NCBI GenBank assembly: GCA_964017065.1
Contig: OZ024788.1
Span: 7,845,202 to 7,909,201 of the forward strand
Length of the DNA stretch: 64,000 nt
Source: Haliclona indistincta
Lineage: Eukaryota; Porifera; Demospongiae; Haplosclerida; Chalinidae
Direction: 5' to 3'
The notes below the pieces were generated by a model. The model searched no databases and had not been told where the DNA came from. It saw nothing but the letters and a program-made list of their open reading frames with translations. The translations under genes and the position numbers were made by a program. Each line of letters begins with the position of its first letter. Position 1 is the stretch's first letter. Positions 1 through 14,500 of this stretch are shown piece after piece.

Positions 1-3000
1 TGTTATTACTAGAGGAATAGGTGAAACAGTGTCAATCGGAGCAGAAACTGTTGCTGTGATGTCTCCTGGTTGTGTGACGGTAGCTGTTACTACAGGTGAA
101 ACAGTGTCAATCGGAGCAGAAACTGTTGCCGTGATGTCTCCTGGTTGTGTGACGGTAGCTGTTACTACAGGTGAAACAGTGTCAATCGGAGCAAAAACTG
201 TTGCTGTGATGTCTCCAGGTTGTGTGACGGTAGCAGTTACTACAGGAGAAACAGTGTCAATTGGAGCAGAAACTGTTGCCGTGATGTCTCCTGGTTGTGT
301 GACGGTAGCTGTTACTACACGTGAAACAGTGTCAATTAGAGCAGAAACTGTTGCTGTGATATCTGCAGGTTGTGTGACTACTGTTGTTACTACGGGAGGA
401 ATAGGTGAAACAGTATCAATCGGAGCAGAAACTGTTGCTGTGATGTCTCCAGGTTGTGTGACGGTAGCAGTTACTACAGGGGAAACAGTGTCAATCAGAG
501 CAGAAACTGTTGCCGTGATGTCTCCTGGTTGTGTGACAGTAGCTGTTACTACAGGAGAAACAGTGTCAATTGGAGCAGAAATTGTTGCGGTGATTTCTCC
601 TGGTTGTGTGATGGTAGCTGTTATTACTGGAGGAATAGGTGAAACAGTGTCAATTGGAGCAGAAACTGCTGCTGTGATGTCTCCAGGTTGTGTGACGGTA
701 GCGGTTACTACAGGTAAAACAGAGTCAATCGGAGCAGAAACTGTTGCCGTAATGTCTCCAGGTTGTGTGACGGTAGCTGTTACTACAGGTGAAACAGTGT
801 CAATCGGAGCAGAAACTGTTGCTGTGATATCTGCAGGTTGTGTGACTACTGTTGTTACTACTGGAGGAATAGGTGAAACAGTGTCAATTGGAGCAGAAAC
901 TGTTGCTGTGATATCTGCAGGTTGTGTGACTACTGTTGTTACTACTGGACGAATAGGTGAAACAGTGTCAATCGGAGCAGAAACTGTTGCTGTGATGTCT
1001 CCAGGTTGTGTGACGGTAGCAGTTACTACAGGAGAAACAGTGTCAATTGGAGCAGAAACTGTTGCTGTGATGTCTCCAGGTTGTGTGACGGTAGCAGTTA
1101 CTACAGGAGAAACAGTGTCAATTGGAGCAGAAACTGTTGCCGTGATGTCTCCTGGTTGTGTGACGGTAGCTGTTACTACAGGTGAAACAGTGTCAATTGG
1201 AGCAGAAACTGTTGCCGTGATGTCTCCTGGTTGTGTGACGGTAGCTGTTACTACAGGTGAAACAGTGTCAATTGGAGCAGAAACTCTTGCCGTGATGTCT
1301 CGTGGTTGTGTGACGGTAGCTGTTACTACAGGTGAAACAGTGTCAATTGGAGCAGAAATCGTTGCCGTGATGTCTCCTGGTTGTGTGACGGTAGCTGTTA
1401 CTACAGGTGAAACAGTGTCAATTGGAGCAGAAACCGTTGCCGTGATGTCTCCTGGTTGTGTGACGGTAGCTGTTACTACAGGTGAAACAGTGTCAATTGG
1501 AGCAGAAACTGTTGCTGTGATATCTGCAGGTTGTGTGACTGCTGTTGTTACTACGGGAGGAATAGGTGAAACAGTGTCAATTGGAGCAGAAACTGTTGCT
1601 GTGATGTCTCCAGGTTGTGTGACGGTAGCAGTTACTACAGGAGAAACAGTATCAATTGGAGCAGAAACTGTTGCAGTGATGTCTCCAGGTTGTGTGACGG
1701 TAGCAGTTACTACAGGAGAAACAGTGTCAATAGGACGAGAAACTGTTGCTGTGATGTCTCCTGGTTGTGAGACGGTAGCTGTTACTACAGGTGAAACAGT
1801 TTCAATCGGAGCGGACACAGTTGCTGTGATGTCAGTCACTTGCGTTACAGTAGCTGAAGCTATAGAAACAACAGGTGAAATTGTATCAACAGGTACTGAT
1901 AAAGTTCTTGTAATGTCCTCTGGTCCAGTAACAAGAGAGAACGTTGCTGATGCTGTTTGAGAAATAGGTGAGAGTGTTTGAGATACAGAATCTACTGGTC
2001 TACTAAGTGGTATTGCAGTAGCTGAAGCATCTTGAGAAAATGAAAGGACAGTTTGAATTGGAGGAATTATGGTTGCTGTAACGTCCCTAAGTGTATCAGT
2101 AAGCGAGACGGTAGCTGATCTTAAAGGAGAAACAGGTGACGAAATAGCTTCAATTGGAGTTGACACAGTCGCTGTGAAGTCTACTGGTTGTGTGATGGTA
2201 GCTGTTGCCACTGGAGGAGATGGTGAAACAGTTTGAATCAGAGCAGAAATTGTAGCTGTAATGTCTGTGACGGTAGCTGTTACTAAAGGTGAAATAGTGT
2301 CAATTGGAGCAGAAACTGTTGCCGTGATGTCTCCAGGTTGTGTGACGGTAGCTGTTACTACAGGTGAAACAGTGTCAATTGGAGCAGAAACTGTTGCTGT
2401 GATGTCTCCAGGTTGTGTGACGGTAGCAGTTACTACAGAAGAAACAGTGTCAATTGGAGCAGAAACTGTTGCCGTGATGTCTCCAGGTTGTGTGACGGTA
2501 GCTGTTACTACAGGTGAAACAGTGTCAATTGGAGCAGAAACTGTTGCTGTGATGTCTCCAGGTTGTGTGACGGTAGCAGTTACTACAGGTGAAACAGTGT
2601 CAATCTGAGCAGAAACTGTTGCCGTGATGTCTCCAGGTTGTGTGACGGTAGCTGTTACTACAGGTGAAACAGTGTCAATCTGAGCAGAAACTGTTGCTGT
2701 GATGTCTCCAGGTTGTGTGACGGTAGCAGTTACTACAGGAGAAACAGTGTCAATTGGAGCAGAAACTGTTGCCGTGATGTCTCCTGGTTGTGTGACAGTA
2801 GCTGTTACTACAGGAGAAACAGTGTCAATTGGAGCAGAAACTGTTGCCGTGATGTCTCCAGGTTGTGTGACAGTAGCTGTTACTACTGGAGGAATAGGTG
2901 AAACAGTGTCAATTGGAGCAGAAACTGTTGCAGTAATGTCTCCAGGTTGTGTGACGGTAGCAGTTCCTACAGGAGAAACAGTATCAATTGGAGCAGAAAC

Positions 3001-5552
3001 TGTTGCAGTGATGTCTCCAGGTTGTGTGACTGTAGCAGTTCCTACAGGAGAAACAGTATCAATTGGAGCAGAAACTGTTGCTGTGATGTCTCTAGGTTGT
3101 GTGACGGTAGCTATTACTACTGGTGAAACAGTGTCAATTGGAGCAGAAACTGTTACTGTGATCTCTCCAGGTTGTATGACAGTAGCAGTTACTACAGGAG
3201 AAACAGTGTCAATTGGAGCAGAAACTGTTGCCGTGATGTCTCCTGGTTGTGTGACGGTAGCTGTTACTACAGGTGAAACAGTGTCAATTGGAGCAGAAAC
3301 TGTTGCCGTGATGTCTCCTGGTTGTGTGACGGTAGCTTTTACTACAGGTGAAACAGTGTCAATTGGAGCAGAAACTGTTGCTGTGATATCTGCAGGTTGT
3401 GTGACTGCTGTTGTTACTACTGGAGGAATAGGTGAAACAGTGTCAATTGGAGCAGAAACTGTTGCCGTGATGTCTCCTGGTTGTGTGACAGTAGCTGTTA
3501 CTACAGGTGAAACAGTGTCAATTGGAGCAGAAACTGTTGCTGTGATATCTGCAGGTTGTGTGACTGCTGTTGTTACTACTGGAGGAATAGGTGAAACAGT
3601 GTCAATTGGAGCAGAAACTGTTGCTGTGATGTCTCCAGGTTGTGTGACGGTAGCAGTTACTACAGGAGAAACAGTGTCAATTTGAGCAGAAACTGTTGCC
3701 GTGATGTCTCCTGGTTGTGTGACGGTAGCTGTTACTACAGGTGAAACAGTGTCAATTGGAGCAGAAACTGTTGCTGTGATGTCTCCTGGTTGTGTGACGG
3801 TAGCAGTTACTACAGGAGAAACAGTATCAATTGGAGCAGAAACTGTTGCAGTGATGTCTCCAGGTTGTGTGACGGTAGCAGTTACTACAGGAGAAACAGT
3901 GTCAATAGGACGAGAAATTGTTGCTGTGATGTCTCCTGGTTGTGAGACGGTAGCTGTTACTACATGTGAAACAGTTTCGATCGGAGCGGACACAGTTGCT
4001 GTGATGTCAGTCACTTGCGTTACAGTAGGTGAAGCTATAGAAACAACAGGTGAAATTGTATCAACAGGTACTGATAAAGTTCTTGTAATGTCCTCTGGTC
4101 CAGTAACAAGAGAGAACGTTGCTGATGCTGTTTGAGAAATAGGTGAGAGTGTTTGAGATACAGAATCTACTGGTCTACTAAGTGGTATTGCAGTAGCTGA
4201 AGCATCTTGAGAAAATGAAAGGACAGTTTGAATTGGAGGAATTATGGTTGCTGTAACGTCCCTAAGTGTATCAGTAAGCGAGACGGTAGCTGATCTTAAA
4301 GGAGAAACAGGTGACGAAATAGCTTCAATTGGAGTTGACACAGTCGCTGTGAAGTCTACTGGTTGTGTGATGGTAGCTGTTGCCACTGGAGGAGATGGTG
4401 AAACAGTTTGAATCAGAGCAGAAATTGTAGCTGTAATGTCTGTGACGGTAGCTGTTACTAAAGGTGAAATAGTGTCAATTGGAGCAGAAACTGTTGCTGT
4501 GATGTCTCCAGGTTGTGTGACGGTAGCAATTACTACAGGAGAAACAGTGTCAATTGGAGCAGAAATTGTTGCTGTGATGTCTCCAGGTTGTGTGACGGTA
4601 GCAGTTACTACAGGAGAAACAGTGTCAATTGGAGCAGAAACTGTTGCCGTGATGTCTCCTGGTTGTGTGACGGTAGCTGTTACTACAGGTGAAACAGTGT
4701 CAATTGGAGCAGAAACCGTTGCCGTGATGTCTCCTGGTTGTGTGACGGTAGCTGTTACTACAGGTGAAACAGTGTCAATTGGAGCAGAAACTGTTGCTGT
4801 GATATCTGCAGGTTGTGTGACTGCTGTTGTTACTACTGGAGGAATAGGTGAAACAGTGTCAATTGGAGCAGAAACTGTTGCTGTGACGTCTCCTGGTTGT
4901 GTGATGGTAGCTGCTACTACAGGTGAAACAGTGTCACTTGGAGCAAAAACTGTTGCTGTGATGTCTCCTGGTTGTGTGATGGTAGCAGTTACTACAGGAG
5001 AAACAGTGTCAATTTGAGCAGAAACTGTTGCTGTGATGTCTCCTGGTTGTGTGACGGTAGCAGTTACTACAGGGGAAACAGTGTCAATCTGAGCAGAAAC
5101 TGTTGCTGTGGTGTCTCCAGGTTGTGTGACTGCTGTTGTTACTACTGGAGGAATAGGTGAGACAGTGCCAATCGAAGCAGAAACTGTTGCTGTGATGTCT
5201 CCAGGTTGTGTTATGGTAGCTGTTTCTTCCTGACGAATGGGTGTAACAGTATCAACAGGAGTGAATGCCGTTGTTGCGATGGTATTTGATGCTGCTTGAG
5301 AAACAGGTGAGACTGTTTCAATAGAAACAGAAATGGTAGGTGATCCTTGTGTACGAACTATTGTTGACAACTGTATACGAGATGTTATTGATGGAGAGAT
5401 TGGTAATGGTTCCACTGATGTCACTGTCTGTATTGTATGTGTTGGATTGATCGTTGCTGGCAGTGTTCTTGTAGTCATTGGTATCACATTAATTGTACTG
5501 GATAGCTTTCTCAAACCCAAACATGCCTCACCATTTTGCCTTCTGTTTATGA
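1..5552 (-). CDS. Repeat exon L8 (partial, runs off left edge)
   Basis: Starts at the acceptor TTTTCTCTCAG at 5553-5563 with VINRRQNGEACLGLRKLSS and continues past position 1 in the same frame; the places I checked, including the first 30 bases, have no stop. At least two marker blocks (about 1,800-2,260 and 3,970-4,440) are present. The N-flank is hybrid: GLRK as in L5-L7 but MTTRTLP and VRTQGS as in L2-L4, which suggests gene conversion between modules. Whether further modules or a membrane anchor follow cannot be seen. Confidence 0.75.
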
Positions 5553-8500
5553 CTGAGAGAAAAGACTACATAAATATTTTTGTATATAAATATTGTGGAT
5601 TGACTTACCAAAATCATTTCTACAGCAGCCTAGTAGAATACCTCCACATTCTGAATCATCAGATGCTTCTTTACATCTTGTGATTCCTTGAGGAGTCAGT
5701 AGATTGCCGAATTGGCAACATCGACAGCATTCAATGTAGTTGGTTCGACAAACTCCCACTGGTAACCTACTACCATCACAACTTCCAGTAGATATCAAAT
5801 CTTGTATGGCAGCAGCACAACATTCTCCTCCTAATAAACACACTTTTTAAACAAGCAACATCGTTTAAATAAACTAATCTTACCTAATGCAGGGAACATC
5901 ACATTAGTAGTGCTGGTTGATATACAATCATCTGGTAATAGCGTAGGTGTGACTGTCAAACTTGGAACCAAAGGTGAAATAGTGTCAATCGGAGCAGTAA
6001 CAGTTGATGTGATGTCTCCAGGTTGTGGGACAGTAGCTGATACATCTGGACGAATAGGCGAGACAGTACCAATAGGAGTAGAAACAGTAGCTGTAATGTC
6101 TCCAGGTTGTGTGACTGCTATTGTTAATATAACTGAAGGAATAGGTGAAACAGTGCCAATAGGAGCAGAAACTGTTGCTGTGATGTCTCCAAGTTGTGTG
6201 ACGGTATCTATTGTCACAGGAGAAACAGAAGAAACAGTTTCAATCGGAGCGGACACAGTTGCTGTGATGTCAGTCACTTGCGTTACAGTAGCTGTAGCGA
6301 TAGAAACAACAGGTGAAATTGTATCAACAGGTACTGATAAAGTTCTTGTAAAGTCCTCCGGTCCTGTAACAAGAGAGAACGTTGCTGATGCTGTTTGAGA
6401 AATAGGTGAGGGTGTTTGAGAAACAGAATCCGCCGGTCTACTAAGTGGTATTGCAGTAGCAGAAGCATCTTGAGAAAATGAAAGGACAGTTTGAATTGGA
6501 GGAATTATGGTTGCTGTAACGTCCCTAAGTGTATCAGTAAGCGAGACGGTAGCTGATCTTAAAGGAGAGACAGGTGACGAAATATCTTCAATTGGAGTTG
6601 ACACAGTCGCTGTGAAGTTTACAGGTTGTGTGATGGTAGCTGTTGCCACTGGAGAAGATGGTGAAACCGTTTGAATCAGAGCAGAAACTGTTGCTGAGAC
6701 TTGTCCTGGTTGTGTGATGGTAGCTGTTATTACTGGAGAAATAGGTGAAACAGTGTCAATCGGAGCAGAAACAGTTGCTGTGATGTTTCCAGGTTGTGTG
6801 AGGGTAGCTGTTACTACAGGTGAAACAGTGTCAATTGGAGCAGAAACTGTTGCTGTGATTTCTCCAGGTTGTGTGATGGTAGCTGTTACTACTGGTGAAA
6901 CAGTGTGAGTTGGAGCAGAAACTGTTGCTGTGATTTCTCCAAGTTGTGTGATGGTAGCTGTTATTACAGGAGGAATAGGTGAAACAGTGTCAATAGGAGC
7001 AGAAACCGTTGCTGTCATGTCTCCAGGTTGTGTGATGGTAGCTGCTACTACAGGTGAAACAGTGTCAATTGGAGCAGAAACTGTTGCTGTGATTTCTCCA
7101 GGTTGTGTGATGGTAGCTGTTACTACAGGTGAAACAGTGTCAATCGGAGCAGAAAGTGTTGCTGTGATGTCTCCAGTTTGTGTGACGGTAACTGTTACTA
7201 CAGGTGAAACAGTGTCAATCGGAGCAGAAAGTGTTGCTGTGATGTCTCCAGTTTGTGTGACGGTAGCTGTTACTACAGGTGAAACAGTGTCAATCGGAGC
7301 AGAAAGTGTTGCTGTGATGTCTCCAGTTTGTGTGACGGTAGCTGTTACTACAGGTGAAACAGTGTCAATTGGAGCAGAAACTGTTGCTGTGATTTCTCCA
7401 GGTTGTGAGACTGCTGTTGTTACTACTGGAGGAATAGGTGAAACAGTGTCAATTGGAGCAGAAACTGATGCTGTGATTTCTCCAGGTTGTGTGATGGTAG
7501 CTGTTACTACAGGTGAAACAGTGTCAATTGGAGCAGAAACTGTTGCATTGATTTCTCCAGGTTGTGTGAGGGTAGCTGTTAGTACAGGAGGAATAGGTGA
7601 AACAGTGTCAATAGGAGCAGAAACCGTTGCTGTCATGTCTCCAGGTTGTGTGATGGTAGCTGCTACTACAGGTGAAACAGTGTCAATTGGAGCAGAAACT
7701 GTTGTTGTGATTTCTCCAGGTTGTGTGATGGTAGCTGTTACTACAGGTGAAACAGTGTCAATTGGAGCAGAAACTGTTGTTGTGATTTCTCCAGGTTGTG
7801 TGATGGTAGCTGTTACTACAGGTGAAACAGTGTCAATTGGAGCAGAAACTGTTGCTGTGATATCAGCAGGTTGTGTAACTGCTGTTGTTACTACTGGAGG
7901 AATAGGTGAAACAGTGTCAATAGGAGCAATAACTGTTGCTGTGATGTCTCCAGGTTGTGTGACGGTAGCTGTTACTACAGGTGAAACAGTGTCAATTGGA
8001 GCAGAAACTGTTGCTGTGATGTCTCCAGGTTGTGTGATGGCAGCTGTTACTACAGGTGAAACAGTGTCAATTGGAGCAGAAACTGTTGCTGTGATGTCTC
8101 CAGGTTGTGTGACGGTAGCTGTTACTACAGGTGAAACAGTGTCAATTGGAGCAGAAACTGTTGCTGTGATTTCTCCAGGTTGTGAGACTGCTGTTGTTAC
8201 TACTGGAGGAATAGGTGAAACAGTGTCAATAGGAGCAGAAACTGTTGCTTTGATTTCTCCAGATTCTGTGATGGTAGCTGTTATTACTGGAGGAATAGGT
8301 GAAACAGTGTCAATAGGAGCTGAAACTGTTGCTGTGATGTCTCCAGGTTGTGTGACGGTAGCTGTTACTACAGGTGAAACAGAGTCAATTGGAGCAGAAA
8401 CTGTTGCCGTGATGTCTCCTGGTTGTGTGACGGTAGCTGTTACTACAGGTGAAACAGTGTCAATTGGAGCAGAAACTGTTTCTGTGATATCTCCAGGTTG

Positions 8501-11500
8501 TGTGACAGTAGCAGTTACTACAGGAGAAACAGTATCAATTGGAGCAGAAACTGTTGCAGTGATGTCTCCAGGTTGTGTGACGGTAGCAGTTACTACAGGA
8601 GAAACAGTGTCAATTGGAGCAGAAACTGTTGCCGTGATGTCTCCTGGTTGTGTGACGGTAGCTGTTACTACAGGTGAAACATTATCAATTGGAGCAGAAA
8701 CCGTTGCCGTGATGTCTCCTGGTTGTGTGACGGTAGCTGTTACTACAGGTGAAACAGTGTCAATTGTAGCAGAAACTGTTGCTGTGATATCTGCAGGTTG
8801 TGTGACTGCTGTTGTTACTTCTGGAGGAATAGGTGAAACAGTGTCAATTGGAGCAGAAACTGTTGCTGTAATGTCTCCAGGTTGTGTGACGGTAGCAGTT
8901 ACTACAGGAGAAACATTATCAATTGGAGCAGAAACTGTTGCCGTGATGTCTCCTGGTTGTGTGACAGTAGCTGTTACTACAGGTGAAACAGTGTCAATTG
9001 GAGCAGAAACTGTTGCTGTGATATCTGCAGGTTGTGTGACTGATGTTGTTACTACTGGAGGAATAGGTGAAACAGTGTCAATCGGAGCAGAAACTGTTGC
9101 TGTGATGTCTCCAGGTTGTGTGACGGTAGCAGTTACTACAGGAGAAACAGTGTCAATTGGAGCAGAAACTGTTGCTGTGATGTCTCCAGGTTGTGTGACG
9201 GTAGCAGTTACTACATGAGAAACAGTGTCAATTGGAGCTGAAACTGTTGCCGTGATGTCTCCTGGTTGTGTGACGGTAGCTGTTACTACAGGTGAAACAG
9301 TGTCAATTGGAGCAGAAACTGTTGCCGTGATGTCTCCTGCTTGTGTGACGGTAGCTGTTACTACAGGTGAAACAGTGTCAATTGGAGCAGAAACTGTTGC
9401 AGTGATGTCTCCAGGTTGTGTGACGGTAGCAGTTACTACAGGAGAAACAGTGTCAATAGGACGAGAAACTGTTGCTGTGATGTCTCCTGGTTGTGAGACG
9501 GTAGCTGTTACTACAGGTGAAACAGTTTCAATCGGAGCCGACACAGTTGCTGTGATGTCAGTCACTTGCGTTACAGTAGCTGAAGCTATAGAAACAACAG
9601 GTGAAATTGTATCAACAGGTACTGATAAAGTTCTTGTAATGTCCTCTGGTCCAGTAACAAGAGAGAACGTTGCTGATGCTGTTTGAGAAATAGGTGAGAG
9701 TGTTTGAGATACAGAATCTACTGGTCTACTAAGTGGTATTGCAGTAGCTGAAGCATCTTGAGAAAATGAAAGGACAGTTTGAATTGGAGGAATTATGGTT
9801 GCTGTAACGTCCCTAAGTGTATCAGTAAGCGAGACGGTAGCTGATCTTAAAGGAGAAACAGGTGACGAAATAGCTTCAATTGGAGTTGACACAGTCGCTG
9901 TGAAGTCTACTGGTTGTGTGATGGTAGCTGTTGCCACTGGAGGAGATGGTGAAACAGTTTGAATCAGAGCAGAAATTGTAGCTGTAATGTCTGTGACGGT
10001 AGCTGTTACTAAAGGTGAAATAGTGTCAATTGGAGCAGAAACTGTTGCTGTGATGTCTCCAGGTTGTGTGACGGTAGCTGTTACTACAGGTGAAACAGTG
10101 TCAATTGGAGCAGAAACTGTTGCTGTGATGTCTCCAGGTTGTGTGACGGTAGCAGTTACTACAGGAGAAACAGTGTCAATTGGAGCAGAAACTGTTGCTG
10201 TGATATCTGCAGGTTGTGTGACTGATGTTGTTACTACTGGAGGAATAGGTGAAACAGTGTCAATCGGAGCAGAAACTGTTGCTGTGATGTCTCCAGGTTG
10301 TGTGACGGTAGCAGTTACTACAGGAGAAACAGTGTCAATTGGAGCAGAAACTGTTGCTGTGATGTCTCCAGGTTGTGTGACGGTAGCTGTTACTACAGGT
10401 GAAACAGTGTCAATTGGAGCAGAAACTGTTGCTGTGATGTCTCCTGGTTGTGTGACGGTAGCTGTTACTACAGGAGAAACAGTGTCAATAGGACGAGAAA
10501 CTGTTGCTGTGATGTCTCCAGGTTGTGTGACGGTAGCAGTTACTACAGGAGAAACAGTGTCAATAGGAGGAGAAACCGTTGCTGTGATGTCTCCTGGTTG
10601 TGTGACGGTAGCAGTAACTACAGGTGAAACAGTGTCAATTCGAGCAGAAACTGTTGCTGTGATGTCTCCAGGTTGTGTGACGGTAGCAGTTACTAAAGGA
10701 GAAACAGTGTCAATAGGAGGAGAAACTGTTGCTGTGATGTCTCCTGGTTGTGTGACGGTAGCTGTTACTACGGGTGAAACAGTGTCAATTGGAGCAGAAA
10801 CTGTTGCCGTGATGTCTCCAGGTTGTGTGACGGTAGCTGTTACTACGGGTGAAACAGTGTCAATTGGAGCAGAAACTGTTGCCGTGATGTCTCCTGGTTG
10901 TGTGACGGTAGCTGTTACTACAGGTGAAACAGTGTCAATTGGAGCAGAAACTGTTTCTGTGATATCTGCAGGTTGTGTGACTGATGTTGTTACTACTGGA
11001 GGAATAGGTGAAACAGTGTCAATTGGAGCAGAAACTGTTGCTGTGATGTCTCCTGGTTGTGTGACGGTAGCTTTTACTACAGGTGAAACAGTGTCAATTG
11101 GAGCAGAAACTGTTGGCGTGATGTCTCCTGGTTGTGTGACGGTAGCTGTTACTACAGGTGAAACAGTGTCAATTGGAGCAGAAACTGTTGCCGTGATGTC
11201 TCCTGGTTGTGTGACGGTAGCTGTTACTACAGGAGAAACAGTGTCAATTGGAGCTGAAACTGTTGCCGTGATGTCTCCTGGTTGTTTGACGGTAGCTGTT
11301 ACTACAGGTGAAACAGTGTCAATTGGAGCAGAAACTGTTGCTGTGATATCTGCAGGTTGTGTGACTGCTGTTGTTACTACTGGAGGAATAGGTGAAACAG
11401 TGTCAATTGGAGCAGAAACTGTTGCTGTGATGTCTCCAGGTTGTGTGACGGTAGCAGTTACTACAGGAGAAACATTATCAATTGGAGCAGAAACTGTTGC

Positions 11501-14500
11501 CGTGATGTCTCCTGGTTGTGTGACGGTAGCTGTTACTACAGGTGAAACAGTGTCAATTGGAGCAGAAACTGTTGCTGTGATATCTGCAGGTTGTGTGACT
11601 GATGTTGTTACTACTGGAGGAATAGGTGAAACAGTGTCAATCGGAGCAGAAACTGTTGCTGTGATGTCTCCAGGTTGTGTGACGGTAGCAGTTACTACAG
11701 GAGAAACAGTGTCAATTGGAGCAGAAACTGTTGCTGTGATGTCTCCAGGTTGTGTGACGGTAGCAGTTACTACAGGAGAAACAGTGTCAATTGGAGTTGA
11801 AACTGTTGCCGTGATGTCTCCTGGTTCTGTGACGGTAGCTGTTACTACAGGTGAAACAGTGTCAATTGGAGCAGAAACTGTTGCCGTGATGTCTCCTGGT
11901 TGTGTGACGGTAGCTGTTACTACAGGTGAAACAGTGTCAATTGGAGCAGAAACTGTTGCTGTGATGTCTCCAGGTTGTGTGACGGTAGCTGTTACTACGG
12001 GTGAAACAGTGTCAATTGGAGCAGAAACTGTTGCCGTGATGTCTCCTGGTTGTGTGACGGTAGCTGTTACTACAGGTGAAACAGTGTCAATTGGAGCAGA
12101 AACTGTTGCTGTGATATCTGCAGGTTGTGTGACTGATGTTGTTACTACTGGAGGAATAGGTGAAACAGTGTCAATTGGAGCAGAAACTGTTGCTGTGATG
12201 TCTCCTGGTTGTGTGACGGTAGCTTTTACTACAGGTGAAACAGTGTCAATTGGAGCAGAAACTGTTGGCGTGATGTCTCCTGGTTGTGTGACGGTAGCTG
12301 TTACTACAGGTGAAACAGTGTCAATTGGAGCAGAAACTGTTGCCGTGATGTCTCCTGGTTGTGTGACGGTAGCTGTTACTACAGGAGAAACAGTGTCAAT
12401 TGGAGCTGAAACTGTTGCCGTGATGTCTCCAGGTTGTGTGACGGTAGCTGTTACTACAGGAGAAACAGTGTCAATTGGAGCTGAAACTGTTGCCGTGATG
12501 TCTCCTGGTTGTTTGACGGTAGCTGTTACTACAGGTGAAACAGTGTCAATTGGAGCAGAAACTGTTGCTGTGATATCTGCAGGTTGTGTGACTGCTGTTG
12601 TTACTACTGGAGGAATAGGTGAAACAGTGTCAATTGGAGCAGAAACTGTTGCTGTGATGTCTCCAGGTTGTGTAACGGTAGCAGTTACTACAGGAGAAAC
12701 ATTATCAATTGGAGCAGAAACTGTTGCCGTGATGTCTCCTGGTTGTGTGACGGTAGCTGTTACTACAGGTGAAACAGTGTCAATTGGAGCAGAAACTGTT
12801 GCTGTGATATCTGCAGGTTGTGTGACTGATGTTGTTACTACTGGAGGAATAGGTGAAACAGTGTCAATCGGAGCAGAAACTGTTGCTGTGATGTCTCCAG
12901 GTTGTGTGACGGTAGCAGTTACTACAGGAGAAACAGTGTCAATTGGAGCAGAAACTGTTGCTGTGATGTCTCCAGGTTGTGTGACGGTAGCAGTTACTAC
13001 AGGAGAAACAGTGTCAATTGGAGTTGAAACTGTTGCCGTGATGTCTCCTGGTTGTGTGACTGTAGCAGTTACTACAGGAGAAACAGTGTCAATTGGAGTT
13101 GAAACTGTTGCCGTGATGTCTCCTGGTTGTGTGACGGTAGCAGTTACTACAGGTGAAACAGTGTCAATTGGAGCAGAAACTGTTGCCGTGATGTCTCCTG
13201 GTTGTGTGACGGTAGCTGTTACTACAGGTGAAACAGTGTCAATTGGAGCAGAAACTGTTGCTGTGATATCTGCAGGTTGTGTGACTGCTGTTGTTACTAC
13301 TGGAGGAATAGGTGAAACAGTGTCAATTGGAGCAGAAACTGTTGCCGTGATGTCTCCTGGTTGTGTGACGGTAGCTGTTACTACAGGTGAAACAGTGTCA
13401 ACTGGAGCAGAAACTGTTGCCGTGATGTCTCCAGGTTGTGTGACTGATGTTGTAACTACTGGAGAAACAGTGTCAATCGGAGCAGAAACTGTTGCTGTGA
13501 TGTCTCCAGGTTGTGTGACAGTAGCTGTTACTACAGGTGAAACAGTGTCAATTGGAGCAGAAACTGTTGCTGTGATATCTGCAGGTTGTGGGACTGCTGT
13601 CGTTACTACTGGAGAAATAGGTGAAACAGTGTCAATTGGAGCAGAAACTGTTGCCGTGATGTCTCCTGGTTGTGTGACGGTAGCTGTTACTACAGGTGAA
13701 ACAGTGTCAATAGGAGCAGAAACTGTTGCTGTGATATCTGCAGGTTGTGTGACTGCTGTTGTTACTACTGGAGGAATAGGTGAAACAGTGTCAATTGGAG
13801 CAGAAACTGTTGCTGTGATGTCTCCAGGTTGTGTGACGGTAGCAGTTACTACAGGAGAAACATTATCAATTGGAGCGGAAACTGTTGCCGTGATGTCTCC
13901 TGGTTGTGTGACAGTAGCTGTTACTACAGGTGAAACAGTGTCAATTGGAGCAGAAACCGTTGCCGTGATGTCTCCTGGTTGTGTGACGGTAGCTGTTACT
14001 ACAGGAGAAACAGTGTCAATTGGAGCAGAAACTGTTGCCGTGATGTCTCCTGGTTGTGTGACGGTAGCTGTTACTACAGGTGAAACAGTGTCAATTGGAG
14101 CAGAAACTGTTGCTGTGATATCTGCAGGTTGTGTGACTGCTGTTGTTACTACTGGAGGAATAGGTGAAACAGTGTCAATTGGAGCAGAAACTGTTGCTGT
14201 GACGTCTCCTGGTTGTGTGATGGTAGCTGCTACTACAGGTGAAACAGTGTCACTTGGAGCAGAAACTGTTGCTGTGATGTCTCCTGGTTGTGTGACGGTA
14301 GCAGTTACTACAGGGGAAACAGTGTCAATCTGAGCAGAAACTGTTGCTGTGGTGTCTCCAGGTTGTTTGACTGCTGTTGTTACTACTGCAGGAATAGGTG
14401 AGACTGTGCCAATCGAAGCAGAAACTGTTGCTGTGATGTCTCCAGGTTGTGTTATGGTAGCTGTTCCTTCCTGACGAATGGGTGTAACAGTATCAACCGG

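Noticed and set aside
5547..5843. 98-102 codon open frames at each Cys exon as separate small genes
   Set aside because: Each begins in the preceding intron and ends in the following one. Only 74 codons between splice sites are conserved with constant phase, so they are internal exons.
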